From Anaspis maculata (taxonomy: Eukaryota; Arthropoda; Insecta; Coleoptera; Scraptiidae), in the NCBI GenBank assembly GCA_949128115.1, contig OX421962.1, forward strand, positions 103,570,836 through 103,634,835: a DNA stretch of 64,000 nucleotides. The letters run 5' to 3'. Both the position numbers and the translations under genes were made by a program. This document shows positions 32,334 to 43,344 of this stretch, piece after piece (position 1 is the first letter of the stretch; each line of letters begins with the position of its first letter). The notes under the pieces are model-generated. The model worked only from the letters and a program-made list of their open reading frames with translations, had not been told where the DNA came from and made no database searches.

Positions 32334-35300
32334 TCATAGTTCGAGGCCTATTCTCTTCATATGATAGAAGAGAGCTCTCAAGATCTCAACGTTACCAAAA
32401 CTGAGTAGGTTAGCAACCGAAGTGGGGTACTTCACTCCCAAATCCGTCAAATCAACAAACAAAAGCCTCAGTGAAGCCTCTGCAAGGGAGCATCCGAGGA
32501 TTACGTGGTTGAGATCTCCAACCTCGCCACAGGTACAGTGGGGGTCGTCAATTAATTTCATGCGATAAAGATGATTTGGAAATCTTCCATGTCCTATTCT
32601 GATTCTAGTGATTGACGATACAAATTCTCGATCGGAGGAAACCCCACTGAACCACGGAGCGCCCAAATACTCGGGTAGAATTCTTGTATACCAGCTATCG
32701 TGAGTGAATGAGTGCTCCAGCCACTTTGCTTTGATGAAGTTCTTGAAATATGTTCTTACCATTACCACCAAATCCGTAAATTGTATTTTGTGCACCTGGA
32801 TTGCATCGTCAAGTCTACGGGTTTGCGCATCTGCCTCAATATTGCCACTTATCGAGCTGTGTGCCTCCACCCAAACAAATTTCACCAGCTTTCCTCTTGA
32901 GTGTAGAGCCGCATTCCATCGTATAATGTCTAGGCAAAAGGTATTTATTTTAGAGGATTTTAGAAAACTGGACAGGCCCTTAAGGACAGATTGCGAGTCC
33001 GAAAAAATGGTAACTGTGAACACATTAACAGAATTAGAGAGAAACCATTCAAGGGCTTTGGCAATAGCCAAAGCCTCCGCGGTGAAAATTCTCGCAGACG
33101 AGTGTAGAACAAAGGATTCCCTGTGTTTAATTTTGTCAACGTAAAAGGCGCTTGAGGCTCTTTCAGAGGTTTTAGAGCCATCAGTGTAGATGTTGATACA
33201 TGATTCATTCTGCCTTACAATATGACGGTTTATCTCTGAACACTCTGTATAAGACAGAATGAACACTTTTGGCTTCACCAGGAGACATTCAAAATCAAGC
33301 TCGCTCAGAGAAGGAAACTCACATTCAGGAAGTCCCATCTCCTTGAGAAGAAGAAAGGCCGAAACCAGAGGTGGTGGATTTTTATGCTGCCAATATTTAT
33401 TCGTCAGGTACTGAGAAGAAAGCTCAACAAGCGCGTGGAGTATCTTGGTTTTTCTCGTGATTTGTTTGAGGACAAACTTGCTTGCCAATAGAGTTCTGCG
33501 TTCTTGCAACGCCAACTCTACCGCTTCAGATAGAAGAGCCTGACAGGGGGAAGAACATAACACCGAGTGCCATTCGCAATGCCTTGTACTGAACTCTGTC
33601 AATCTTCAACAAGTGGCAATTGGCCGCCCCGTCATACACCGCAGAACCGTAATCAAGCACAGAACGTACATATGATCTGTAGAATAACAAACAGGTCGAC
33701 TGGTCGCATCCCCAGGTCACGTGACTAATTATTTTCAGCAAGTGAATTCCCTTTTCCGCCTTGGCAACGATGTAATTTATACGATCGGACCATAACAGTT
33801 TTTTATCAAAAATAACTCCCAAGTACTTGAACGTTTTACAAACCTTGATATTCTTTCTGGCCAATGTGACTGATTCCACATTGGGGTTACGCTTCTTAGT
33901 GAAAAAAACGACAGCACATTTGGAAAAAGCTATTTCGAAGCCATTTTCTCTCGACCAGCTTTTGAAAATAGTCATAAAGTACTTCAGATCTCTGACACAC
34001 AATTCATATGTTTTGTTAGTGGCATACAGTACTGTATCGTCAGCGTATTGGATGCACTTTTTGTCAACGGGCATACCATAGTGCATGTCCGCGGTGTATA
34101 TATTAAACAGGTCTGGGCTTAGTACTGCACCTTGGGCTAGTCCCTGAAAGGCCAGTCTAGGGCCCAGATAAGAACCGTCTTCCAGGCGAACAAAAACTTT
34201 TCTTCTGAAGTAGATCTGGATGATGACATTTGCCAACTTTTTGGGAATCCCGAGTGTGATTAGCTTGTTGTGGAGGATCTGTAGGTTTACTCTGTCGTAT
34301 GCACCTTTCCAGTCAAGGAAAAGTGCTCCTGTTGTTAAGTTCCCTGACAAACCTGCACTCACTTCAGTGGCTAAGTGGTTGACAGCATCAGTAGTACCTA
34401 CATCTTTACGGAAACCATACTGGCTTTTTGGCAACAAGTTATTCTTTTCAATCCACCATACCAACCGGAACTTGATTAGACGCTCGAAGGTTTTAATGAT
34501 ACAACTATTCAGTGATATCGGTCGATATGAGTCAGGGTTGCTAGAATCTTTCTTTGGTTTTTTAAGCAATACAATGAGGCTGTGCTTCAGGTTTCCTGGA
34601 ACTTCACCTAGCTGTAACATTTTGTTGTAAATGGTCAAGAGTACGGTATTTGCCGCAACGCTCATGTTGTCCAGCATTGAGTAGGAGATGTCGTCCTTCC
34701 CTGGAGCCGTATTGTTCGTCTTCTTTAGAGCAAGATCCAATTCTCTATGCGAAAATGCTCTGCACAACATGTTATCACCTTCCTGATTGTCGACAAAGTC
34801 TGACTCATATTGCGCGATACGAAACGGAACTGTTGGTGGACAGAGATTTTCCAACGATTGCTCTGCTACCTCATGTGAAATTGGAGCGGTGGTAGCCGAG
34901 TGGTACAGGTGATTGCAAGCCAAACCATTCGCGCTGCCCTGTGTGGGTTCGAATCCTACTTCATCCATGGATATTTTGTGCTGTCCCCGAGGTTGCATGG
35001 TAGAGCAGCTTATAGCTGAATGCCGCCTCGTAAAATAAGACAATTAAATAAATAAATAAATAAAAATAAATAAAAATTGGGGTTTTGTTGAAAGCGTGAT
35101 TTTGCTGTGCATTGTTAAGACTCCGAACCTTTTTCCAGATGTCACCTAGAGGGGAATTCCTGTTTAGACCACTGCAAAATTGTTGCCAAGATTCCTTAGC
35201 TTTGTCTTTCAAATACCGCTTTGTTTTGACTGTTTCACGTTCACAACGAATAAAATTGTCGATTATAGGGGTTCGCTTGAAAGCAAGGAAAGCATTTTTC

Positions 35301-36229
35301 CTTTCTTTCACCGCTTCACTGCAAGCATCATCCCACCATTTAGGGTTGATCTTGTTTGAATGTTTAACAAAAAATGGAGTATTTTCTGGAATGGACGCCT
35401 GAGCTGCCTTATCAATAGCGTTCAAAAAAATTTCAACATCATTTTCTATGGACCCAGGGGAGAAATCGCCGAGATTTCTGTCAACCTCCGATCGAAATAG
35501 GTCCCAGTCTGCCGCCTGTGTACGCCATTTTCTCCGCGGATAAATATATTGACTTTCATTCTCACCGCTATTCTGCATTTTCAACAAAATTGGAAAATGA
35601 TCAGATCCGAGGGTATCGTCGTATCTTTCAAACACCAATGTTGCTGCAACTTGGGGAGTGGTAAAAAATAAATCAATGATAGAGTCATTCCGGTTGTTCA
35701 TGAATCTGGTGGGACTGCCATCATTCATGACTATTAGGCCAAGTTGATCAAGCGCATCCGCCAGGTTGTTTCCTGCTACCGTGTTAGATGGTGAACCCCA
35801 AAGACCATTGTGAGCATTGAAGTTTCCGCCCACTATAGCATCACCATTTAAATTGCTGAATAGGTTTTTCCAAGTATTGGAAGTAACTGTGATGTGTGGA
35901 GGCCGATATACTGAGAGGAAATCGAAAGATTTATTGGCAATTTTTGTGGATATGCCACAAATTTCTACACCACCTGTCCGATTCACATCAAAATGAATTT
36001 CTTTATACTGCAGGTAGTCAGCAATAAGAATTGCCACCCCACCCTTACCGTTTGGGCGATCTTGGCGGATGATGTTGTACCCTTTAAACCTGATGTTCAT
36101 CTGCGGTTTATACCAAGTTTCACAGATGAGCGCTATTTGTATTTTTTGTTGCGAGATAAAATTAGTTAAACTGTGTCGATTAGCTGACGCTGATCGAGCA
36201 TTCCATTGCATTATTGTGAAATTAGCCAT
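32334..36229 (-). pseudogene. I-type retrotransposon ORF2: endonuclease, reverse transcriptase, RNase H
   Basis: ATG at 36229, 41 bases after the Gag stop. Endonuclease: MQWNARS at the N terminus, ICETWYKP, SDHFPILLKM; the usual GDFNAH block reads GGNFNAHNG, losing a catalytic-site Asp. RT: SYRPISLNSC, FLDWKGAYDRV, GLAQGAVLSP and catalytic YADD. RNase H: YTDGSK, AEALAIAKAL, SDSQSVLKGL, HSSISGNIEAD. It ends with a CTCGE...HVILGC Cys/His motif. The frame is broken by the SINE at 34885-35073, whose removal rejoins it exactly, and by a one-base shift near 33570 between RT and RNase H. Without these it would be about 1,230 aa. It replicates its RNA by target-primed reverse transcription when intact; this copy is not. 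Confidence 0.88.
34885..35073 (+). mobile_element. tRNA-derived SINE, copy 1
   Basis: RNA polymerase III A box TAGCCGAGTGG (34893-34903) and B box GGTTCGAATCC (34946-34956), then a tRNA-unrelated body (ATGGATATTTTGTG, CCCCGAGGTTGCATGGTAGA) and an AAATA-rich tail. The 7-bp target duplication AAATTGG is at 34878-34884 and 35074-35080. It is inserted antisense in ORF2 of the I-type element. A second copy is at 47247-47430. Confidence 0.85.
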
Positions 36230-36270
36230 GTTTTGTCTCTTTTTTTTGAATCAACGATTGAGATTAGAAT

Positions 36271-39200
36271 CTAAAAGGAACAATGCGACTCGTCCAAAAA
36301 CGACTCAAAAGCATTTTTTATTTCATTATAATCAACTTTTTCGATTTCAGATAAGTTTTTGATTCGACTGATAAATTGAAGAAGGAAGTTGGAAATGTGT
36401 TCAAGGGTGTTGTCATTTTTTATTGCGTCAAGTTCTCTCGCATTTTCTTCAGCATCATTGCGGTTATTGTTAGTCAGAATCGGTTGGGATGGGCCGAAAG
36501 TAAATGGAAACATAGTTGTCGTGCTGGGCGACAGAACCTTGCGTTTTTTGCGGAGAATGCTTTCGTTCGTTCCTGTTATGTTTTTACTCTGCCCATGCGA
36601 TCCAAAACTGTTCGCTGGTTGAGAAAAAGGGACTTTGTTACTTCTGTTTGGGTTTAGGATGTTGTTACTTCGGGTAGTTGGTTGCGAATTTGAGAAAGTT
36701 TTATGCGGTATTGGAAGTTTGGGGAAGGAGCTTTCATCAAAAGCTTTGGTGTTGAAAATGTCAAACCTGTTGTTGGTAGTCACGGTGCTGTAGCTCAAAT
36801 TTACTGCTTTTTGAGCTTCGCTGAAAGTTTTGTTGTTAAATGCCATTTCTGATTTGATTTTTTTCTGTTTTTCCAGTATCGGACAGTCTTTAGAGGTGGA
36901 CTGGTGCGATTCGTTTTTACAGTGAATACAGAAGGGTTTGCTGCAGCTATGAACATCCTCCTCTGCCTTCACCTGTCCGCATTTTTGGCATTTCTCTTTA
37001 GTACTTCGGCACTGGGCGGTCACGTGACCAAACAAAAGACACCTGAAACATTGCACAACCTTACCTACGTATGTTTCCACTGGACAAACCACACTATTTA
37101 TTATAACATGATTTGGCACAACATTACCTTCAAATGTTGCCACAATAGTCTGTTTAGGAACCAGCTTAGGTTCCGCAGAATCTTTTGAAAAAATCTTTCG
37201 TTTCATACGGTACACATCAATGATGGGAACATTCGAAATTGTATTTTCTATAATATAGTCATCGTCGAAGTATGTATCCACGTGCCGGATAATACCTTTT
37301 TTTTGTAGTAGGTGCAGGAGAATGTATGCTTTCAAATTCTCGTTTGGTAGATACCCATTTTTCAATAACTTGTTAGCGTCCTCTGGGGTGCTAAAAGTTA
37401 CTTTTATCCTGTTTTTTCCCACCACGCTTATGTCAAGAATATTCTTGAGTCTGAGTTTCTTCAGAAGAATGTGTCCCACATACATAGGATGAAGTCGACC
37501 GATGCCTTTATCGTCAGTTTTTTCCACGAACACGTAAAAACAATTATTATACAGGGTGTTTCATGACTTATACGACATAGCTTAAGGATAGATCCAGTTT
37601 TTTGAGGCGGATCCGGATCTGGCTTCGAAATTTTTCTAAGATCCTGCGTTTCAAAGTTACAGGGTGATTTATGTATTTTGGTCAAAACTTTGATAGGTCA
37701 TAACTTTGGAGCAAATGAATGGAATCGAATGAAATTTGACAGGAAATGTCTCTCACCACGAACAATCACAATGACCAACAAGGCATGGAAAAATCCAGGG
37801 CCGGACTAAAAAAAATGGCCCCCATCAATTCTTGGGGCAAAAAAGCCATTTCCGCATCGGATTCCTAAAAAAATGCCATTGTATTTGGAAAGTTGAGAAA
37901 AAATGCTACAGAAGCAGCTATCCAATACGAACGGCACACCTCAGTAGGTTTAGTAAAAAAATAAAATGAAAAAATTGAAAATTTTAATAGCGATATTTCC
38001 TGAATGATTCGAGATAATTCATCGCAATTACTACTTTTCAAACAGGAAACGAGCAACATTTGGGGAAAAAAAATCAAAACTCCTAACAATAGGTGATAAA
38101 TACATTACATGTTATCAACAAATGGTTTTCAAAATACCCTCCCCCAACTTCGACGCATTTTCCACATCTCGTCACTAAATGTCTAGTGGCTTTTCAAATG
38201 GTTGGTGTATTGTTCCGCGTTTCATTAGCAGCTGCAATGATCTTCTCCCTACAATCCTTCCTGGTATTCCTTTCCGTTTTGTAGACCTCTAGATCTTTCA
38301 TGCGGCCCCATACATAGTAATCTAGGACTGTGAGATCAGGAGATCTGGGAGCCAGGAATGAGGACCCCTGCGACCAATCCAGCGATGGGGGTATTCTGCA
38401 TCCAAGTATTCTCTGGCGTTTGATGGAAAATCAAGACAGTGCTCCAATTGCATTCTGATGTAGAATTGTTCTTCTTGCTAATCATAAATCTCCATAATTA
38501 TGTGCCTGTTGTTTCGGGGCCTGTTCAAATTGCCATATTTTGGGAAGTAGAGCAGCTGCAGACACCGGCACCTCTTTAATTGAAGCTTGGATTCAGGGCT
38601 TACTTCCACAAAAAAAAAATTGTATTGGTTGAACGGTTTCTGAGAAAATCACGCCGAGATGTTCTAGCTGGGATGCTAAAACCCGCCTCATTTTTCATTA
38701 AACGTCAGAGAACACTTGTACGCAGAATACCCCCATGGCTGGATTGGTTGCAGAGGTCCTCATTCCTGGCTCCCAGATCTCCTGATCTCACAGTCCTAGA
38801 TTACTAAGTATGGGGCCGCATGAAAGATCTAGAGGTCTACAAGACGGAAATGAATACCAGGAAGGATTGTAGAGAAAAGATCATTGCAGCTGCTAATGAA
38901 ACGCGGGACAATACACCAACCATTTGAAAAGCCACTAGACATTTAGTGACGAGATGTGGAAAATGCGTCGAAGTTGGGGGAGGGTATTTTGAAAACCATT
39001 TGTTGATAACATGTAATGTATTTATCACCTATTGTTAGGAGTTTTGATTTTTTTTCCCCAAATGTTGCTCGTTTCCTGTTTGAAAAGTAGTAATTGCGAT
39101 GAATTATCTCGAATCATTCAGGAAATATCGCTATTAAAATTTTCAATTTTTTTATTTTATTTTTTTACTAAACCTACTGAGGTGTGCCGTTCGTATTGGA

Positions 39201-39787
39201 TAGCTGCTTCTGTAGCATTTTTTCTCAACTTTCCAAATACAATGGCATTTTTTTAGGAATCCGATGCGGAAATGGCTTTTTTGCCCCAAGAATTGATGGG
39301 GGCCATTTTTTTTAGTCCGGCCCTGGATTATTTCATGCCTTGTTGGTCATTGTGATTGTTCGTGGTGAGAGACATTTCCTGTCAAATTTCATTCGATTCC
39401 ATTCATTTGCTCCAAAGTTATGACCTATCAAAGTTTTGACCAAAATACATAAATCACCCTGTAACTTTGAAACGCAGGATCTTAGAAAAATTTTGAAGCC
39501 AGACCCGGATCCGCCTCAAAAAACTAGATCTATCCTCAAGCTATGTCGTATAAGTCATGAAACACCCTGTATGTACACCGACCTTGCAAATCCGTTTTGA
39601 ATACCTTCACCAAATCCTCCTTCTTATTTGATCCTTGCCTGCCACTTTCTACTTCTTTGATCCCCTTTGGATCGGATTTATTTTCCTTCATACGTTCGTT
39701 TGATTGAACATCAGAGGCGGCTTCACAATAGTCCATGCCTTCATCAGGAGGTGGCTGGCCGCCCGCCGCCCCTTGGGTGGCGGGCAT
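36271..39787 (-). pseudogene. I-type retrotransposon Gag (ORF1), split by a mariner-like element
   Basis: The N-terminal part runs from the ATG at 39787 to the insertion at 39571 (MPATQGAAGGQPPPDE start). The rest runs from 37549 to the stop at 36271. With the insert and one TA removed, the frame is continuous for 498 codons. The C-terminal half carries three Cys/His zinc knuckles around CFRCLLFGHVTAQC, CQKCGQV and CIHCKNESHQSTSKDC, as in Gag of I/jockey-type elements, which bind the element RNA. A Ser/Asn-rich tail follows. Confidence 0.85.
37552..39569. mobile_element. palindromic mariner-type element, 2.0 kb, inside Gag
   Basis: TA duplications at 37550-37551 and 39570-39571; ends CAGGGTGTTTCATGACTTAT and its reverse complement. 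Two nearly identical inverted arms of about 880 bp (37552-38437 and about 38690-39569) surround about 250 bp of single-copy sequence. Each arm encodes the 3' part of a mariner-like transposase: LAPRSPDLTVLDY, a stop, VWGRMKDLEVYKTEMNTR and KCVEVGGGYFENHL. The unique centre encodes some upstream residues on the plus strand. In-frame stops show that it cannot make active transposase. Confidence 0.85.
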
Positions 39788-40680
39788 CGTCCAATGCTCC
39801 GAACTGGCACTAAATGTTAATTAAACCCACTCTCACTATTTAATTGAGAATTTTAAAGCAGTATTCACTGTAAAATAACTCGGGATTTTTATCGCGCAGC
39901 AAAAGAAAACAATAGGTACTTCACCATGCGTTATCAATCTCGGAATGCGTACACACATTCTTCTAATGGTCATAAATGACCTTTAAAAAGTCCCCTAAAA
40001 TGCGAGCTTAGGAACCTATGATAATGGTCATCAAGTGTTAAAAACTCGTTTCTTCAGCGAAGAAGTCCTTGTCTTGACTTAAGATTTTTTTTGCAATTGA
40101 ATGATTTCACATGACCATCTTAACAATAGCCATATGCGATTTCATTATTTGCAAAGGAGGCGGACCCAAGATGGCGGCCAAAAAGAAAAAACAGTTGACT
40201 ATCTTTTTTCTGTAAATAATAGATCTAGACATTGAATGATGATCATATCTTATTTCTTGCATGATTTTCAATTGAAAACTCACGTTGTACTCCAGCCTCT
40301 CAAAAAATCATCGATTTATTGAGAAAAAAGAATTTGGTAAATTTTTCAGTTTTCCCAGGAAATTTCAAAAACATATTTCAGTATGGTCATAGCCGGACTT
40401 AGCCGTTATCTTGGATTCGCCTTCTAGGCAACTGTCAAAATGTTGTATGAGTATTCTTAAAATGGTAACATACAATCATCCAACCAATTGCAGAAAGAAA
40501 AATCTTGAGCTAAGAAAATGACTGCTTATTCGCCAAAAAAAAATGGTTTTTTACACTTCATGGCCTCTATCATGGGTTCGTGAGCTCGGATTTTAGGGGA
40601 CTTTTTTTTGTTCATTCTCTACTACTTTAAGATCATGTGTACAAAATTTGAACCCTCTACCATTTGTTCCGAAGTTGCTG

Positions 40681-42337
40681 GGGTATTTTGAACATAGTGA
40701 CTGGACGGTATAACCGAGGGTATAACCTTCGATTACTAAAAGATATAGACTACGCATTGCCTATACTTCACTACACATTGTTGACATGCCAACAAGTACG
40801 AGGACGAGAAGAGAGTGGGAGTGAGCGGGGGGGCTGTGCTAACAGAAGATGGCGGACTGGCGCGGCGGGGAGCCACTAACTGCCGGTAACCTAACTTATT
40901 CACATGTTTCTTACATGTGAAATGTTAATTTCGGGTTTATATAGTCCAGGTTTTTGCACACGAAGCACTTGGAGGCCACAGTTTCTTGGGATAGTTGCCC
41001 TTTGCGCGTCATAAGTTTTGACATCAGCCGCCATCTTCTGCCTGCAGTCCTCAGAATGTTGCTAGTTGTTGGATCGTGGAAATATGTAAACAAATGTGTC
41101 TATATTTTTTTGGTAGTCGAAGGGTATAACGATTTTTTTGCACTACCTATATTAAATGCGTTATTTTACGACCTCAAAACAGGGCCTAAAGTGACTCTTT
41201 TTAGCCCTTGGGCAAAAAAAGTCGTCATGGCAACGAGCGGTCTTGATCCGTCAGAGGAGACGTCACCTTCTATTTTGACGTTACTACTTGATGCGATGCA
41301 AAATAGACTTCAATTGGTCGAGAACACGAAAGACTACAAGAACAACAAAATCAGTACGTTTACCAAAACCAATAAATACCTGTTTTATGCTAGTAAGCGA
41401 TGGGGCCCCGGTAGCTACGTGTTCAAGATAGGTGATAGGATGTCAAGCTGCTTTCGAAACGACGGTCGCAATCTCGCACAGCGGGGAAAAAAGTAGCACT
41501 TTATGCCCATCCCATGGTACATAAATAACTATTTTGTGTTTGTTGTGTTAATACATGAGATGTAATGACTTTTATATAAGTTGTATATGGATATTACAGT
41601 TTATGTATTTGAGTTGACACTTGTCAAAATAACCTCAAAAATTACAAAAATTTCACAATTTTCTATAGAAGAAACACGTAAAATGTTGTACAACACTTGT
41701 GGCTTGCTACACAAGATGCTTTCCGACACTCAGCCTCTCACAGAACTCGGGCTGCGCCCTCGTTCTGCAAATTTCGGCTTCGTGTCTGAAAACCACTTAT
41801 GTAACAGCCAACTCGTATTGTAAACTACTATGACCATTGCGGATTTGTTGATGACATTAGTTTTTCATCATTATTATCATTTTAGGACTAGTGACAATTT
41901 TTTTCCGGAATTTTTTAGATAACTTTTTCTACGGCAACAGCAATCAAAACTAAGAATTTTTGTTTCGTAGTGTAACAGAATTCTTTGTTTTTTCCATTCT
42001 ATCAAAGTTGTAATGTCAAGAACAAAAAGTATGTTACCAAGGAGAACTATACGAGGAGGAGAAACTGCCCGTGAGGCAACGATTGATGCCTTATATAGGC
42101 CTCCGAATAGTGTTCCCGAACTTTCCATCATCTTCCAGCAAACTCGACAGTGACCCGGCATACGATTTTCTAGGCGACTCCCGAATAATCCCACACATTT
42201 CGCGTATAATTCTGCCGTGCTCTAGAGCCGGCACTGCCGCCAAATGGACAGTGATGTGTCTTGATCAGGCGTTGGAGTCTCCATGTATTCCAATGCCATC
42301 ACGTATACTCTAGAAATGTCCGAGAACCGCGCATTTG
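40681..42337. other. no confidently recognised gene
   Basis: A 180-codon plus-strand frame (40954-41496, starting MHTKHLEATVSWD, ending NLAQRGKK) has no signature I recognise and no second copy in the window, so whether it is coding is open. The rest is AT-rich. Confidence 0.35.
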
Positions 42338-42339
42338 TA

Positions 42340-43096
42340 CAGGGTGTTCACGATAAAATTCACCCCCCTCCAGTAGATTTCTCTTTAAGATATTTCGAAG
42401 AATTTAAAACTTTTTCTTCACGATTTTTCCCAGGGACCTCAAGTCGATCCTCTAAAAGTTTCTAATTGATGCCGTATACAGGGTGTGATATGTAACTTTT
42501 TTATTTTAAATGCAACACCCTATATTTTATTCCGTTATTTGATGAAGCTTTTTTTTTCTGATTACAAATATATATGACACTTATTATATGATTTATTTTG
42601 ACAAGTAATTTGTCGAAAAAATAATAAAATAGGTTGTCAAATAATTTTGTTTCGCGGCAAGATGGCTTTGGTTTCTACAGTTCACTTGAAAAAAATTATT
42701 CTCGCAGCATTTTATCTGCAGAATTCAACTCTGCATGTATAAATGGTCCAATTCGTTCCTAATACAGGGTGTCGTGTAATTTTCAATTTTTAATTTATTT
42801 GACTACCTATTTTATTATTTTTTTGACAGCTTCCTTGTCAAAATAAATTATAAATGTCATATATTTTTGCAATCAGAAAAAAAGGCTTCATCAAATGACG
42901 TAAAAAAATATAGGGTGTTGCATTTGAAATAAAAAAGTTACATGTCACACCCTGTATACGGTACCAATTGAAAACTTATAGATGATCAATTCAAGATCGT
43001 TGAGAAAAATTGTTGAGAAAAAATTTTTTGTTTTTGAAAATATCTCAAAGGGGAATCTCCTAGAGGGGGGGGGTGAATTTTATCGTGAACACCCTG
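42340..43096. mobile_element. palindromic element, CAGGGTGTTCACG termini
   Basis: TA-flanked, with ends CAGGGTGTTCACGATAAAAT / ATTTTATCGTGAACACCCTG. Outer arms pair up to GATGCCGTA on the left and TACGGTACC on the right, and another palindrome (42479-42954) is inserted exactly there, at the fold point. Non-coding. Confidence 0.8.
42479..42954. mobile_element. inner palindromic element, CAGGGTGTGATATG termini
   Basis: TA-flanked; ends CAGGGTGTGATATGTAACTT and AAGTTACATGTCACACCCTG. Arms also share TGCAACACCCTATA and ATAATAAAATAGGT. Near its own middle, at about 42764, a further CAGGGTGTCGTG end is present, so a third fragment may be nested. Confidence 0.75.
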
Positions 43097-43344
43097 TACA
43101 CTGCGGCTGTGAGTCTAGAAATATCGCGTGTTTACTAGATTGCACGGGAATCGTCGCTCGTAGCAATACAAAACAATCTAGTTCAGCGGAGCGATTGAGA
43201 AAGTTACAGTAGGTGCTGAAAATGTCCTCCGCAGCTTCTTCAAGGCATAACTGAACCCTTCTTCGAACACCTTGGCCGTAATTCTATTCCAAAGGTCCTC
43301 TAGGTTTTTGACCGGCGTTTGCAAAATGAAATTCTTCATTTAAG
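43097..43344. other. possible transposase tail, minus strand
   Basis: The minus strand from about 43320 reads TPVKNLEDLWNRITAKVFEE and LKKLRRTF, which vaguely resembles the helical tail of mariner-type transposases. The match is weak and short. Confidence 0.2.

Larger units (their letters stand above)
31891..39947 (-). mobile_element. full-length I-type non-LTR retrotransposon with two nested insertions
   Basis: Exact 15-bp target duplication CGTACACACATTCTT at 31876-31890 and 39948-39962. The 3' poly-A appears as a T run from 31891. The 5' end is at 39947, with a 160-base leader before the Gag ATG at 39787. Order on the minus strand: Gag, endonuclease, reverse transcriptase, RNase H, 3' UTR. 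This domain set is typical of the I clade. Without the mariner-like insert (37552-39569) and the SINE (34885-35073) the element would be about 5.8 kb. Confidence 0.9.
31840..40680. repeat. older foldback element split by the I-type retrotransposon
   Basis: The left fragment (about 31840-31890: CTTCGGAAAAAATAGTAGAG, GGGTTGAAATTTCGTACACA) and the right arm end (about 40610-40680: TTGTACA...TTTGAACCCTCTACC, TGTTCCGAAGTTGC) are reverse complements. So are 39985-40035 (AAAAAGTCCCCTAAAATGCG) and about 40560-40610 (GATTTTAGGGGACTTTTTTT). With the retrotransposon removed this is a single palindrome of about 0.75 kb. Confidence 0.55.

Noticed and set aside
34885..35073. Possible tRNA gene from A and B box matches
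   Set aside because: The tRNA-like head does not fold into a complete cloverleaf by eye, is followed by a repeated unrelated body and A-rich tail, and has a target duplication. It is a SINE.
38093..39028. Two identical 63-codon frames on opposite strands
   Set aside because: They are the same stretch of the two inverted arms of the mariner relative read in a non-transposase frame.
40954..41496. 180-codon open frame on the plus strand
   Set aside because: Longest non-transposon frame outside the receptors, but no motif, no homologue in the window and no clear promoter or splice context. Not called as a gene.
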